A stretch of 64,000 nucleotides of DNA from Rhea pennata (GCF_028389875.1 NC_084672.1:372001-436000), one strand, 5' to 3'. Counted from the stretch's first letter, positions 1 to 13,100 are shown. Numbers and translations are program-made. The notes: generated by a model from the sequence alone, not told the origin.

Positions 1-3000
1 GCGCAGCAAGTCTGCCAGGGCGAGCATGACCTGCCGGTGCAGAGCAGGAGGGCCATGAGCCTCAGGCTGGCGGGCAGCTTGCCCCACGCCCTGTCCCAGG
101 GCCCAGATGGACCAGCAGGGGAAGAGATGGAGCTGATCCTGGCAACCAGCTCTGACACTCTGCCTGGCCATGAGACACTGCTCTGGGAGCCCCGCTTGTG
201 CCAGCATGTCATGGTCAGGCTCTCCCAGTGAGCGAGGGCATGGGAGACTGCAGATGCGCAGGGTACCTATTCACCTGCAGCCCATGCCTCCCTCCCTGCT
301 TGGCTGCTCACCCGCCCATGCTGCTGCAGGGTCCCTGCAGCCGCACAAGCCAGCAGGCTCTGCTCCACCACACCCCGGGGGTCCTGGAGCAATGACAGCT
401 CCTGCAGCTCCTCAAGGCTCAGGAAGCAGGCAAGGGTTCCAAGCCTGCCAAGAAACAGCCTGTCAGCAAGCAGAGTCCATGTGGCACAAAGCCAGCAAGG
501 GCAGCCCTGCAAGCACCTGCCCTGGTGCTGCTCCTTGGCAAGGCCACAGCCCCTGCAGGGGACTGCTGCCCCTCACCAGGGTGGCAGGGCACGGCTCAGG
601 GCATGGCTCGGGGTGCTGCCAGCACTCTGTCACACTGTCACGCTCACCTCTGTGCTGCCTTGGGGCCAGCCTCATGGCTCCTGTTCACCAGGCTGCGTGC
701 CACGTGGTGGCCCTGTGAGAGCCCCAGCCGCAGCAGCTGCCAGCCATCCCCCAGCCCCGAGATCTGCGCAGGCTCAGAAGGGTTAACACACAGAGGGAGC
801 CTTGGCCAAGGTCTCCAACCAGTCCAGGCTGGGCACATGGGGTGCCCAGACTGAGGGGTGCGGGGCTGGGGAGTGGGGGGGTTCTTGGGCAAGAGAGTGC
901 AGGGTCAAGGTGCAGGGTCCTGGCCCAGAGCATGGTCAGGCAGTGCAGGGTCGGGGGTTGCAGGGTTCAGGAGTGGCAGGTGCCAGCTCCCCAGGACAGG
1001 GTCGGGGACGGCAGGTCCCAGCCCCGGGCAGGGCTGGGTGAAGGCGTGCTGGCTGGGTGTCCCAGCGTGGGAAGCCAGGTGGTGAGCCCAGGGCTTGCGT
1101 CCCACCTGCTGGGGTGTGAGTTGCAGGAAGCTGCTCAGCGGCAAGTGGGGCAGCAGTGGCAGGATGGCGTGGAGGAAGCTGAGGGGCCAGGTGGGCACAG
1201 CCCCGAGGAAGGGGGCCTGCAGCAGGCGCCTGGCAAAGGCAGCTTTCTGCCCTGGTGTCAGCTGGGCGCTGTGTGTCCGCAAGGCCTCGAGGCTGTGGGG
1301 ACAGGGAGCCAGAACACAGCTGCCGAGAGACTGCCCGAGCCCACACTAAGCCTGTACCCACCCCCAGACAATACCCTGGAGACCTTCATCAAGCACGCTC
1401 CCCACAGAGACCGGGACCCCAGGGCACTTAGGGGTGTTCTGCATGGCTGCTGCATGGCCAGCTGGGCCAGGTCTCTGCTGGGGACAGGGCAGCTCAGTGG
1501 CAGGGGCTCTGCAGGGCACAGGACAGCTTGGGGCTGGGTTGGGGTCTCCACAGGGACAGGGCAGCTCAGTGGCAGGGGCTCTGCAGGGCACAGGGCAGCT
1601 TGGGGCTGGGTTGGGGTCTCCACAGGGACAGGGCAGCTCAGTGGCAGGGGCTCTGCAGGGCACAGGGCAGCTTGGGGCTGGGTTGGGGTCTCCGCAGGGA
1701 CAGGGTGGCTTGTGGCACAGGATGGAGCAGGGCCATGGCACGCATGCAGGCAGCTCAAACATGCAGCTCTGCTTACACAGTCTCGTTGGCCAGCAGGGCT
1801 GGTGGGAACCTCATGATGTCGGTCACAGCCATGAAGGGGACAAATTGTGACAGGTCGACAAACAACTGTGGGGTGAGTTGAGGAAAGCTGCGAAGCAGCA
1901 GTGAGGCCAGAGACTGCAGCGCTTCCTCTCTGGATGGCAGCACCTGCAAATCTGCAGTGAGCATGGACTCTGGCAGAGCTCAGCCCCAGGTACCCAGCAC
2001 AGGTCTGGTGCTGCTGTGATGGGTCCGGCCCAGCCGTGGCCCCAGGAGAGCACCCCATCATGGATCTTGCACCTCCCCAGCTCCAGCTTTGCACCCCTGT
2101 GCTTGGGCTCTGCACCGCATGGGATCTGCACCTCCCATATGGGCCGTGCAGCCCAGAGTGCAGCACTCCCTCATGTGCAGGCTCTGCATCTCCACGCATG
2201 GGCTCTGCACCCACAGCATGCAGACTACACCCCCTCGTGTGGGCTCTGCCCCTGCAATGTGCAGGCTCTGCACCCCCAGCCTGGCCCAGCCCCTCTAACC
2301 ACATCCACTTGCAGCCGGTGCCAGGAGCGATGCAGCAGGGTCAGGAAACGCTGCACGGCCTCACTCTCTGCTGAGAGCAGCAGCTGGTGAAGGCTCTCCC
2401 GCGGCATCTGCAGGTACTCCTGTGGGGAGAGGCAGCTCAGGCCCTGCACCTGCATGACGGCTGCAGGAACCGGGGCCAGAGGAGGGGTGCAGGCACTGCA
2501 GGGCACTCCAAGGGCTGCTGCTAGTCCTGCTGGCAGAGGCAGTACCTGCAGGAGGATCTCCAGCACTGGGGTCCCCTCGTCCTCCTGGAGCAGGTCCCAG
2601 AGCACGGGCTGCAGCAGAGCACGACTTAGCTCCTGTCCCTGCCCAGACCTTCTCCAGCGCTTGTTGCCCCACGGCGGATCCGGGGAGCCTCGGAGCAGGG
2701 CGGCTGAAGCAGGGGCAAGGGGAGGAGCAGGGCAGCAGCCTGTCCCGGGCTCGCTGCTCCCACCCCGGAGCCAAGCAGGGGACCCCCAGGTGACTCTGCT
2801 GTGGCAGGCAGGGCCCCAGCATGTGGCCGTCCTAGGGACCAAGGGCCATCCCCACCACCCCCGCAGGCTAGGAGGGCTCCCCCAGGGCCTGGCGGCTCCG
2901 GATGCTTGCTGCTTCCCAACTGACTCACGCTGAAGCAGGTCAGCAGCTCCTTCCTGGCAGAGGCCGGGTGCTCCTGCTGCAGGTAGTGTCCCACAGCGCG

Positions 3001-5832
3001 CAGGATGCCGCCAGAGGCATTGGCCCGCAGCGAGCCCCAGAAAGAGGTGTTGTCCATGAGGCTGGAGAGCAGGATGGCCTCGCTCAGTGGCTTCCCAGCC
3101 GCCCGCCCCAGTGTGTCTGGCCCAGAGAGGGCCAGGACCAAGTCGAGCAGGCGCAGGAGGTAGCCGGCATGGGGGAGCCAGCCGGGAGCTGCCCCCCGGC
3201 AGCGGGCGAGCTGTGACGCCAGCCCCAGCAGGTAGGCAGCGGGGCCCGGCCCAGAGGGCAGTGGCAGCAGGGCCAGCAGCTGCTGCAGGAGGCAGCGTGC
3301 CCCGGGCCGGGCGCCCTGGCAGCGTCCCGGTGCCCCCGGCCGGGGACGCCCCAGCGGCCGCGCAGCGGAGGCATTGGCACGCGCCAGCTCCCCGGAGGTG
3401 CTGGCGCTCGCAGCCTGGCCAGCACAGAGCTCCTCCAGCAAGAGCTGCTGGGGGCCTGGGATCTCCCTCAGGGAGACATTGCTGCAGACAGCAGCATTGA
3501 ACTCGGCAGGAAAGTGCTCCTGGCAGGCTCGGGCCCACACGGAGTCCCCTGGGAGGTACCAGCCCGCGTCCGAGCAGGCAGCCCCCAGGTCCGCGGGACG
3601 CTGGCTGGAGCCCCTGGAGCTGTTGAAGAGGTTGCAGTAGAGATAAACAGTGAAGTTGGAGATGCCGGGCAGCTCCAGGATGCTGTTGTTGCACGCAGCC
3701 TCCAGGACAGGTCTCCAGAGCGAGGGCTCGCCGGGCGGCACGGCCGCGTTCCTGGGGACGGGCTGGAGGCAGCCAGTGAGGGGCGGCGGGGCCGGGAGTG
3801 CCCCGGCCGTGAAGCCCAGGGCCCGGGAGTCCCAGCTGACGTTGTGGAGGAAGCCCCTGCGGGCAGTGACCAGGTCAGTGTCGGCACTGCCTGCTGCAGC
3901 CCTGCTGCCCCAGGAGAAGCCACTTGCCTGGTGCCTTGGTGCTGCAACGCCTGCATGGCTCATCCCTTCCCCTCCCGCGGGGACGTGGAGCACCGCACAG
4001 CTCATCCCATCCCGTCCCGCCAGGACACCGAGCGCCACATGGCTCGTCCCATCCCGTCCCATCAGGACAGGGAGCACCATGCACTGCTCATCCCATTCCC
4101 TCCCATCGGGATGCCAAGCACCATCCCATCCGGCCCTGCACAGTGCGCACAGGTAGCACCTCATGCTGCCCAGCCACTGCCGCCACAGCCTTTGCTGGCC
4201 CTGCTGGACAGCAAGGTACTGGGCTGTGCGGGGGGCCCGGGCCCCCGGGCGTGGGGGTCTGGGCCCCCAGCATGGTGGGGGCAGCAGCCTCGCAGCACGC
4301 CACCCCAGCCGGACGCCTGCCCTGGCGAAGCCAGCTGGGCGCTCTCGGCAGAGGCTCCTCCGCTGGCGCACCCCGTGGACCGGCGCGGTGGGCGCTCCGT
4401 TCTCGCAGCTCCCCCGACTCACCAGAGCAGGAGCTGCTGCAGGGTCCCTGCAGGCCGAGGGCGAGCGTGAGCGCGGCAGCCGCAGGAGCGCGGGCGCCCA
4501 CCGGTGCCGGTGGCTGCCGGAGCGGCTCACCTGCGGGGCAGCGCCCATCCCCATCGAGGTGCGGGATGCGGAGCACCAGTGAGGCCTCATGCACCAGGGC
4601 GCCCCGCACATGGGACACGCTCCTCTGGAGGCGGCCGTAGAGTCCACGGCCCGTGGCCCGTGCCAGTCTCCGCCACAGCACCTCCAGCGCCATCCATGCC
4701 ACCCCACCGGGCTCCGCCGCCGGTGCTGGGCGGGGGCTCTGCAGCCCAGCCCCCTCTGCATCCAGCACCCTGGCCACCAGCGCCTGTCCCAGCGCCTCAG
4801 CCAAGCTGCCGAGCAGCCGCCAGTGCAGCCGGGGGTCTCCGGGGGGCCGCTGTGGCTGCAGCGTGGGTCCCCCCGGCTCACCCGCCTGCATCAGGCGCTC
4901 CAGGAGCCTGGTGAAGTTGTGCAGGAAGCTGGACAGCCCGCTCTCACCTTGCTGGGTGCCCTGAGGGGTCTGAGTGGGTTGTGCACCCACTGCAGGCGGG
5001 ACCCCCAGCGCCTCCAGGCCTACGAGCAGGCTCTGCACCAGGGCCAGCGTCTTCCCCAGCTGCTGCGCTTCGGCTCGCAGCCCAGTGCCACTGAAATGCA
5101 GGCTGGCCCGGGGCTCCAGGAAGGACACAAGGTCTCGGGGCACGGTGCTGTTGCCTCCAGAGGCAGCTCCTGCAGGGCAGGGGCAAGCTTGCTGGCATGC
5201 TGCCCAGCACAGCCCCCTGCCAGCCACCCCAGAGCCCCACCAGCATCCGTGGGGGTGACCCTTCCAACGCTCTAGCGGTGTCTGCTCCAGAGGGGCCCCT
5301 CCACCTCCCCGGCCATCCCTGCAACCCCATGCTGAGAGACCTCATCCCTCCAGGGCTCAGCAAAACTTTCCTGTCCTCACCACACAGAGCCAACGGCATC
5401 GCCAGCAGCAGTGCAGGCGCCAGCAGCACCTGCTCTTCAAGAGCACCTTCAGCCTTCTGTGCAGCTCTACCACATTCCAGCACCCAAGACCACCCGCCTG
5501 GTCCCCAGAGCTGCCCAGGCATGAATCTCCTATGAGTGCATCCAAGTTTGGGAGCTACCTGTTCTGCAATGCCGAAACGTGCAGGGCAGCCTGCACTGCA
5601 GAAATGGGATCTCTGCCACTGGGAGCCAGCATCCAGCCTGCAGCCCCTCCGCAGCACCCCAGCAGCAGCAAAGTGTGCAGGGGCTGAGCGCACAGGGAGG
5701 ATCCTGGGGTCCCACTCCAGCTCAGCAGGGTCTATGGGGTCTGCAGGGCTGTGCACACTCACCGGAGCTGGGCTCCCACCACAACAGCAGAAGCAGCATC
5801 CAGGCACAGCGAAGGCAAGTACCCATTTCCAT
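1..5832 (-). CDS. STRC: Stereocilin, 5' (N-terminal) part; 3' end lies off the left edge
   Basis: Stereocilin is an extracellular protein of inner-ear hair bundles that links stereocilia to each other and to the tectorial membrane. Exons by splice sites and phase: 5763-5832, 4531-5169, 4423-4447, 2929-3856, 2546-2608, 2309-2419, 1777-1943, 1106-1292, 648-763, 312-444 and 1-30 (continuing left). Together they give exactly 823 open codons. The start at 5832 begins a signal peptide ([19 protein letters not shown]). Matches to human stereocilin include LQQLLLWG before Nx[11 protein letters not shown], the VLWDLLQ exon, [28 protein letters not shown] and [15 protein letters not shown]. The 25-bp exon at 4423-4447 and the 928-bp exon fit the human phase pattern. 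The visible part is shorter than the matching human segment, mainly in the variable N-terminal region. Exon calls rest on remembered human sequence; a 5' noncoding exon may lie upstream. Confidence 0.94.
1481..1712. repeat. 72-bp minisatellite in a STRC intron
   Basis: Three near-identical 72-bp copies start at 1481, 1553 and 1625, with a fourth partial copy from 1697. Each begins gggacagggcagctcagtgg. The array lies in the intron between the exons at 1106-1292 and 1777-1943. The period is a multiple of three, which makes open reading frames run through it in several frames; none belongs to a gene. Confidence 0.95.
2060..2285. repeat. Degenerate 'ctctgcacc' tandem repeat in a STRC intron
   Basis: The words gggctctgcacc and caggctctgcac recur about every 30-40 bp across the intron between exons 1777-1943 and 2309-2419. 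Copies are diverged, so unit length is approximate. Confidence 0.7.
3959..4130. repeat. About 42-bp minisatellite in a STRC intron
   Basis: Four copies begin with ctcatccc or ctcgtccc at 3959, 4001, 4043 and 4087, a spacing of 42-44 bp, followed by a (g)gacag/accg-type spacer. The array lies in the intron between the 25-bp exon and the 928-bp exon. Confidence 0.85.
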
Positions 5833-7167
5833 GTCAAGCGGCTGGCAGAAGCCTCCAGCAGCCCACCCTGAGGAGCTGGCGGCAATGAGGAAGATTCAGC
5901 CGGACTGCATGGATGAGCTGGATACCACAAAGCAAGACTTACGCCACCACAGGAGACCGCAGCAGTTGCTGGAGCTCACCTGATGCCTTTCTGCAGCCCA
6001 ACCATCACCTGCACCTGAGAGGGATGAGCCTGACTCAGGCTCACCTTACACTTTCCACTGGCAGAGAGAGAGGGACAGTCGGGGTACCCAGGAGTGCAAG
6101 ACTGACAAGGACAGACCGAAGAGGCCCCACTGGGCCTGTTGTGCCCTGATCAGTGCTGGCTGGCTGCTGCAGTGGTGCCCACACCACCCAGGTCCCAGCC
6201 TCAGCCTGTTTCACACCCTGCAGGAACAGGGCTCCAACTTCCCCCTCTGATAGAGGCACCCCTGCAAGCCTCCTGCCCCACACATAGCACCCTTTCCAGG
6301 CCCCACAGAGACAACTGAGAGGGAGCTGTGCCACAGGTTGCTCCCCACTTGCCCAGCCCCAGCCCTGGCCCTGCACCATCCTGCTCACAGCATTTCCACT
6401 ATCTGGCAGTGCAGCACAGCACAGCAGAGGAGCTCGCCTGGCACCGCACCGTCCCTGAGTCCGACAGCCCCCGTATGCAGGGCTGTAACCCAAGGCAGCG
6501 CGACTGCCCGCCCCTCTGCCCAGACAATGCCCAGGCTACTGCATTATTGATGCCGGGAACCCGCCTGCTCGGTGCTGCACACTGCGCAGTAACGGGTGAG
6601 CTGAAACCACCGGGTCTCAGCAGGCACCGGCCTGTGCCAAGGAGCCAGGCTGGGCAGCTGGACAGCGGCCAGCACAAGCTGACCAGGACCCCGAGGCAGC
6701 ACAGGCTGCAGGGTGTAACCCCCTCCCTGGCTGCTTGCGCGGCTCACCAGGGTCAGGCCGCTCTCAGCTGTCCGCAGCCGGGCCGGGCCAGGGCCGGGCC
6801 AGGCCGGGAGGGGACGAGGCGAGCCCGGGCCAGTCTGGGCCGGGCCGGGAGGGGACGAGGCGGGCCGGCGCTGGGCTGGGAAGGGACGAGGCGGGCCGGG
6901 GCCGGGCCGGGCCGGGCCGGGCCGGGGGGGCGGGCGCTGCCCCCGCCCGCGGAGCGCGCTGCGGCGCCCTCTGCCGGCCGGCGCTGTCGCCGCCCGCGAG
7001 GCCGCCGTGCGGCGGGACCGGCAGGGAGCAGGGCGCGGTGTGGGTTTGCGGGTGTCCGTTTCTTTAGAGACCCCGGGCGACTGCGCAAGCAGAGGGACGG
7101 GAGGCAGCGTGTTTCTGTCTCTCCCTCTAGTTTTGCACTCTGTCTCGAGCCCTTCCAGTGTCGCTCC
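5833..7167. other. STRC-CATSPER2 intergenic region
   Basis: No coding exon is supported here. The left half is presumably STRC promoter and 5' untranslated sequence; the right part is the CpG-rich block listed separately. CATSPER2 ends at 7168, so the two same-strand genes are about 1.3 kb apart. Confidence 0.6.
6740..7060. promoter_or_regulatory. CpG island between CATSPER2 3' end and STRC
   Basis: The stretch is very GC- and CpG-rich and contains repeats of a gggaggggacgaggcg-like unit at about 6806, 6847 and 6878. It sits upstream of STRC and just past the CATSPER2 stop, so a distal STRC promoter with a noncoding first exon is the simplest reading. No TATA box or initiator is evident. An unannotated noncoding transcript is an alternative. 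Confidence 0.55.
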
Positions 7168-10100
7168 TCACTTGTCCTCCAGGTTCATCAGCGTCAGGAC
7201 TGGAAGGAAGAGCAGAATGTTCTTGTGAAAGCAAAGTCTTGCAAACCAGAGCCAGTCCTACAGTGCCCAGGATGATTGCAGCAGGCAGCAGGCCCTGGTC
7301 TGCACACTTTGCTCAACTCTGGTGACCTGGTCCTCAGAGGATGAGGCTGGACAAGCACCAAGTGGGAAGCAGAAAGCAGAGCTGACCAGACTCCACGGAT
7401 TGGCAGCTCAGATTAAATGGTGTGTGGCTGAAATGTCTGGAGCTACACAGCAAGGATGGCAGGACAAGGGATTCACCTGGGTGCACAAAAGGCTGAGCAG
7501 CTGGCAGACAGAATTCTGGAGAGATCAGCTCGCACCTGGACTGAGCTGTGCAGGGCATGGGAGAATGCAGTGCACTTGTGGACAGCAGTGGGGCTGGATG
7601 GAAGGAGCAGCGCTGGGCTCCTGTAAGACCCTGCACTACATCCCTGCTACCGGGATGGCCATGCAGCCTGGGTCTGGCGGGAGGGAGTGCACACTAACCA
7701 GCATACTTCTGCAGCTTCTTGCGATCCTCCAGGTTATACTGCAACTGCTCCAGCAGCTCCAAGTAGCGGAAGAGGGAATCACGGGGCCAAACTACTTGTA
7801 CATCTTCATTTTCATCAACCAGTCCCTGCAGGTTCTTGTGAATATATGTCTCCCAGTCCACTGTCAGAGGCAAGGCCTCAGTATTAGGGCTGGCAGAAGC
7901 CCTGTTACCCTTTCCATAAGAACAGCCCCCTATTTTGTCCTGCTTCAGCCTTCTTCCAGCCCTTTGCAAGTGGTGCTGACCCCCTCCTTTCTGTTACTTG
8001 AGAAAGAATGTGGGCTGCCTCTCTGGTCTCCCCCAGGTCTCCTGCTCATGTTCAAGGTGTGGGGGCAGCAAGACTCACAGTCCTTTGGCAGAAAGTCCTT
8101 CGTGACTTGTTCTATTGGCAGCTTAAGTTCAGAGCTCTTCTTGGACAAAATGGGGGCTTTTCTGCCCATCTCTGCCTCTAGGTCCGGTAACCTGCTGCAG
8201 GAAGGAAACCATACATGAGCACTGACCCTGACTGACCTCTAGCCATGTTCCTCCACCATCTGGCTTCTGTGTTTGGATCTGAACTACAACAAATCTAGCC
8301 TACTAACAAATCTGATTTATTTCTGAAGTGAGGAAGGGGAAGAGACTCATCAAACATGGCTGGCACAGGGCTGGCTGCTTCCCCTGTTCCTGGGGGCAAT
8401 CACATAGGGAGGAGCCCTGGAGCACTCTGGGTGCTACTGTTCCCGTCCAGGTCCAGGATATCCACACTCACCTGGCAGAGCCACTGAGTGAGCTCTTGAG
8501 CCCTGTCCAGGACTGGCTGTGTCTCCTGTAGAGTAAAAGCAGGGAGAGCATCACTAGCCAAAAATCTTCCTCGTTCTGCAGCATCCACATGCTGTGGGAA
8601 GCATTTTTTGACAGGGGATAGGATGGGATGTTCTCATCTCTACCTCTCTCTAATTTGCATTTTAAATAGATCCACTTGCTTCTGGGTTTCTATCTGCTGC
8701 ACTTCTTCCATTAGGTCACTCCGGATGGTTTTAAAATTACTCACTGGGAAGTAAAGTGATGAGTGCTGGGAAGGGGGTCTTGGAAACACAGAGGGAAGGG
8801 GACTTGGATTTGTGGGCTTTCCCTAGGCTGTTCCGCCTGTGAGGAGTCTGCTTGGAAGGGGCTGTGTGCTGCGCCCATTGCCAATATTGTTGTTGTGTAC
8901 CCTGGAGAACTTGGGAGGGTGGGAGGCTCCCCTGTTCCTACAAAGGGAGAGAAACCACAGCTGGGCACTGGTCTCCAGCTCCACATCTGTGAGAGGTCCC
9001 AGGCTGAAGTGAACAAGAGAGTCAGACACAGCACTCCTCTCCCCTTTTAATACTCTTGCCTTTTGTTGGGCCCTTGCCCCATTGGAATTAGCAGTGCTTG
9101 CTGTAGGAAAAGGCAGCACCCACCTCACCTGTCCAAAGCCAGGTGCTGCCCTTGCGATGGAGCAGGAAGGGGCTTTGCTGGTGTTTAGACAAAAAAGTAC
9201 CATGTGAGTTGTTTGGGGGGGGGGGCATGTAGGAGGAGGCTGATGGCTGGGCCTGGCCCTGTGCTCACCCATGATGGCCACAATGATGTTCTTGAAAAGA
9301 AAGGACCCAATCAGCAGCCAGAGGATGATGTAGGTCCCGCTGATGAACTTGCTCATATTGGGGATCTTCCAGGTGTCCTGGAGCAGGTCATACCAGTGGT
9401 CCATGGTGAAGAGAATGAAGACAGTCACCACAGCATTGGAAAAGCTGCTGCAGATGGAGAACGGCTCTGTCACGTGTGCTTTCTGTGTTCTCCTGTCCAT
9501 CAGCTGTGTAAGCTGGGGCAGGGTGAAGCACATCTCAGAAATGCCTGGCTTCCATCAAAGTGCAAGTGCAGTGTGCCCTACCTTGTGTGCCCCACTATCC
9601 TGCTGCCTGGCTGCTCCAGGTTTCGCATAGCCTGGGTGCAGGAGAGTCTGCACAAGTATTTTAGGGTACGAGTGTTACATGCTACCAAATGGGGTGCTAG
9701 GCATGGCAGGGCTCTAGCAGACCATCAGAGATCTCACGGGGGCTGGAAGCTGTCCTTGCAGTGGAAGCCAGAGCACAAGATAGAAGTTGTGAGTTTTTCC
9801 CCTTGGCCCACAGAGTACTGGTTTCCCTTTCCAGCATTACACTTCCCTGCACCCACTTGCACCCTGCATGCACATGGTAGCTCCCACCAGCACTTTGGGC
9901 AGCCTGAACTGCAGCATCAACCCTGTCTCCCTATACACACTGCTAGAGCACAGGTCATGCTGGGGAGGAAACAGCCAAGATGTGTGGCACTAGGATGGTA
10001 CCAGCGCCTGGCATCAATATTGCACACCCTGTCACACGTTGGGGAGGGCAGCTGTGGGAGTCCGGGGCAGCAGGCAGAGAAGACCTTGCAAGGTGGAGGT

Positions 10101-13100
10101 GGGGCACCAAGCCTGCATGACAGAAGCACTTTACCTGAAGTAGTCCTTGTAGTTTCGATCTGCATAGTGTGAATGGGTGTAGTTCTCAAAGAAGAAGACA
10201 CCAGAGACAGCAAAAACGTAGAAAAAAACAAGCAGGAACAGGAGGATGTAGGTCATGGCCTGTGTTGGGGTAGAGGCAAGGCTGTCAGGACAGGCAGTGT
10301 TGGCACTTAGCAGGGAAGGGCAGAACATGAGGGTGCTGCTGCACGGGGGGACAGCGGCTGCTACTAGGTGCTAGGAATCAGCCTCGAGCATTTGGGCTCT
10401 GGGGAGTACTGGGGTCAGGAAATGGATAGCAGCGAGTGAAGGCAGGTGTTGGCTGTGCGGTAGGATATAGGCATGGCAGATGCTCTGCTGGGAAATGAGC
10501 TGCGATAAGGGGGAGCTAGGCAGTAGATACGTGGCACAGCAGTGGCTTTCCCATCGTCACTGTATCCCAGGCCCACCTTCAGGGCCTTTGCTATGGCCAT
10601 GATGATCAGCCGGACCTGCTGGAACCTGCAGAATAGCTTTAAGGAACGGAGGATGCGGAAGACGCGGCGGATTCTCCTGGAGACAGACTCCTCTGCGATG
10701 TGGAGCAGGTACAAGAACTCGGGGATGAGTGACTGCAGCCAGGACACAGTGTGGAGGTCTCAGACCTGATAACCAGGCCAAGGCAGCCCTCTGCCCCCAC
10801 AGCCACCCCATGATGCAGCAGTCCATCTTCCCACACTACAGGGGATCTGGCAGCCCCAAGCTGTGGTGAAAGCCCCTGACACAGAGAACAGAGAAAGAAG
10901 GGTCTGCACCAACTGTCCAGAAACCATGAGTCAGACCGAAAAGACCAACATCAGCTCCATGAGTGTCCATATTGTCTAGTTTTGCCCAGGGGGTAGCCCC
11001 ATTTTCCAACCTCCAATTTTTTGCACCAATGAAAGTGGATCTCTTGTAAGCTGGTGACCCTGGAGGCAAGTGCTGGGGAGGGCTCAGATAGCTGGAGAGC
11101 TGGCAGAGTGGCACTGAGTTGAGCAGAGCAGGAGAACATGGCATGAGTCTGAGCTGCCCCAAGCATGCAGCAGGCAGGTTGCTGGCAGAAGCAGCCAGAG
11201 ACTATCTGTGGGATTTTCAGAAGAGCAAGGGACTCCCCCCCACCCCACGTTGTACCCTGGCTCTGGGGCAGGGAACTGATACCACCTCCAGGCACTCACG
11301 GTGCTTCTCTGGGGCTTGCCCAAGGCTTCTTACCACAAAGGTGATAGTGCAGTCAAAGATGTTCCACCCGCTCTTCCAATAGCCCCTGAAGTTGACCAGC
11401 CAGTTCAGCACAACATCAATGATGAAAATGATAGCAATGACCCAGACTGCTACCTCCAGAGCAGTGGTGATGTTGTGGCTCACACTGGCCTTCTTCATCA
11501 GCTCTGGGGAGCATAGGGGACAGCCATTGACACTCAGCTCTCAGCAAGAAGGAACAGGTTACAGGGTGAGGGCAGGAGGGAGGCTGCTGAAAGGGGAAAC
11601 AAATGGTGAGACAGAAATGCTGTACTAAACAGCGTCATAAGAAGTACAACTGAGCTGCCAGCCTGGCTATGATGGGAGGGAGTGCTCGGAGGCTGAGCTT
11701 TAAGGGAAAAGGCTTGTAGGATGGCCTGCTTTGAGGCACTAGGTCCTCAGAAGGATGGGATGGGACACAGCAGGATGGGAGGCTACTGCTTTGTACTGGC
11801 TGCAGGCAGGGAAGGTGAGTATCTAAAATTAACCATTAATACAAATTCAGCCCCTAGTGCTGGCTCTCATGGGCATGTCTTACCAAACCACCAGGCACAG
11901 AGCATCCCTTGGCAGCAGCCCTAAGCCCACTGCTATGGTACATCATCAGATCCAGCAAACCCTTCTGCACAGGGAGGGCTAAGCTGGGGAGATTCAGACC
12001 CGGGTTGGGCTGGCACTGGGCAGCAAGGAGGAGAGGCATTCCTGCTCACCACTTTTTATCATCAGGACAAGCGTGTTCAGGAAGATCAGGAAGATGATGA
12101 AGCTTCTGAAGACTGTGCCTGAGGTTTGTAATTGAGGAAAACTTGGGACACTAATTGCCTGTCAAACTCCATGGACAGAGGCATTCCAAATGGGACTCAG
12201 AGATGCACTGTGGGACATACTGGTCCATGAACAAGCTTGGGCTTTGTCTTAGTCCCCTGGCAGCAGAGTTCTGCCTTTTACAGGAGACATGCCAAGCACT
12301 GGAAAAGCTGCAAAGCAGTCCCCATAAAAAGCTGTTTGACAACAGCTGCTCACCTGAGAAAGGCATGCTAGTATGGCTTGGGCTTCAGTGCTTCAGCCCT
12401 TCAGCACTAATTCATTCACACAGTCTCTGCTCATCCATCACTGGGCAAAGATTGTCCAGGCTGCCAGTACACACAGCCTCTCTCCCAGTAGGAAGCCAGT
12501 TTGATCCATCCCATTCCCAGAGCTTTCCCTTCCACTCTTACTTAGAGGGAGTCTGTCCTGTGGGTCAGCACTGCCCGCTACTGCACGGTCATTAGGCTGG
12601 CTGTGGAGGATACTGCGCAGGAGCCAGGATGCCCACAGGGCGAGGGGAGGCCAGCGGCTGCTGCGGACCTCAATGCGGCTACGCAGGTGTTTTTCTGGGG
12701 TGATGAGGGTCTTCCTGGTGGGACTGATGTTGAAACGGACCAGCTGGTTATGATCACTGAGCATCAGCTTCCTCTGCTTCCTGGGATCTGTATAGAGACT
12801 AAGCAACTCCTAAGGGAATCTGCCTTCTCTTGTGACTGGCAGGGGTAGTAGGCATGCTGTTGGAGGGATGAACTAAGAACTGGTGGCACTGGAGAAGATC
12901 TGGCCAAGCAGCACCCTCCAAACGGAAGCAGATGAGGTGCTGCAACACTAGAGAAGGAAAAAGCAGACTTTGCTGGGCAGTTTAGTAGGCTGTGTCCAAA
13001 TCCCCTTGAGAGGCAGGGCATCCATGATGTGGAGCTACCTCAGACAACTACACACAGCTAGGATCAGGCTGGGCTGTGAACCTGCCTTAAAATCAAGTCA

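Noticed and set aside
1434-1881. Periodic open frames on both strands in a STRC intron
   Set aside because: They are produced by the 72-bp tandem repeat, whose period is divisible by three; no homology.
2225-4881. Very long uninterrupted minus-strand frames across STRC
   Set aside because: They are true STRC exons read through into introns; splice sites and human homology cut them into the listed exons.
4890-4921. Possible GT-AG intron inside STRC exon 2 (gtgagc to cag)
   Set aside because: Only about 32 bases long, too short for a vertebrate intron, and the frame stays open through it.
12541-12613. Alternative downstream donor (gtaaga) for CATSPER2 exon 3
   Set aside because: It would insert about 23 non-homologous residues before S1; the weaker gtatcc donor at 12614 gives a junction that aligns with human.
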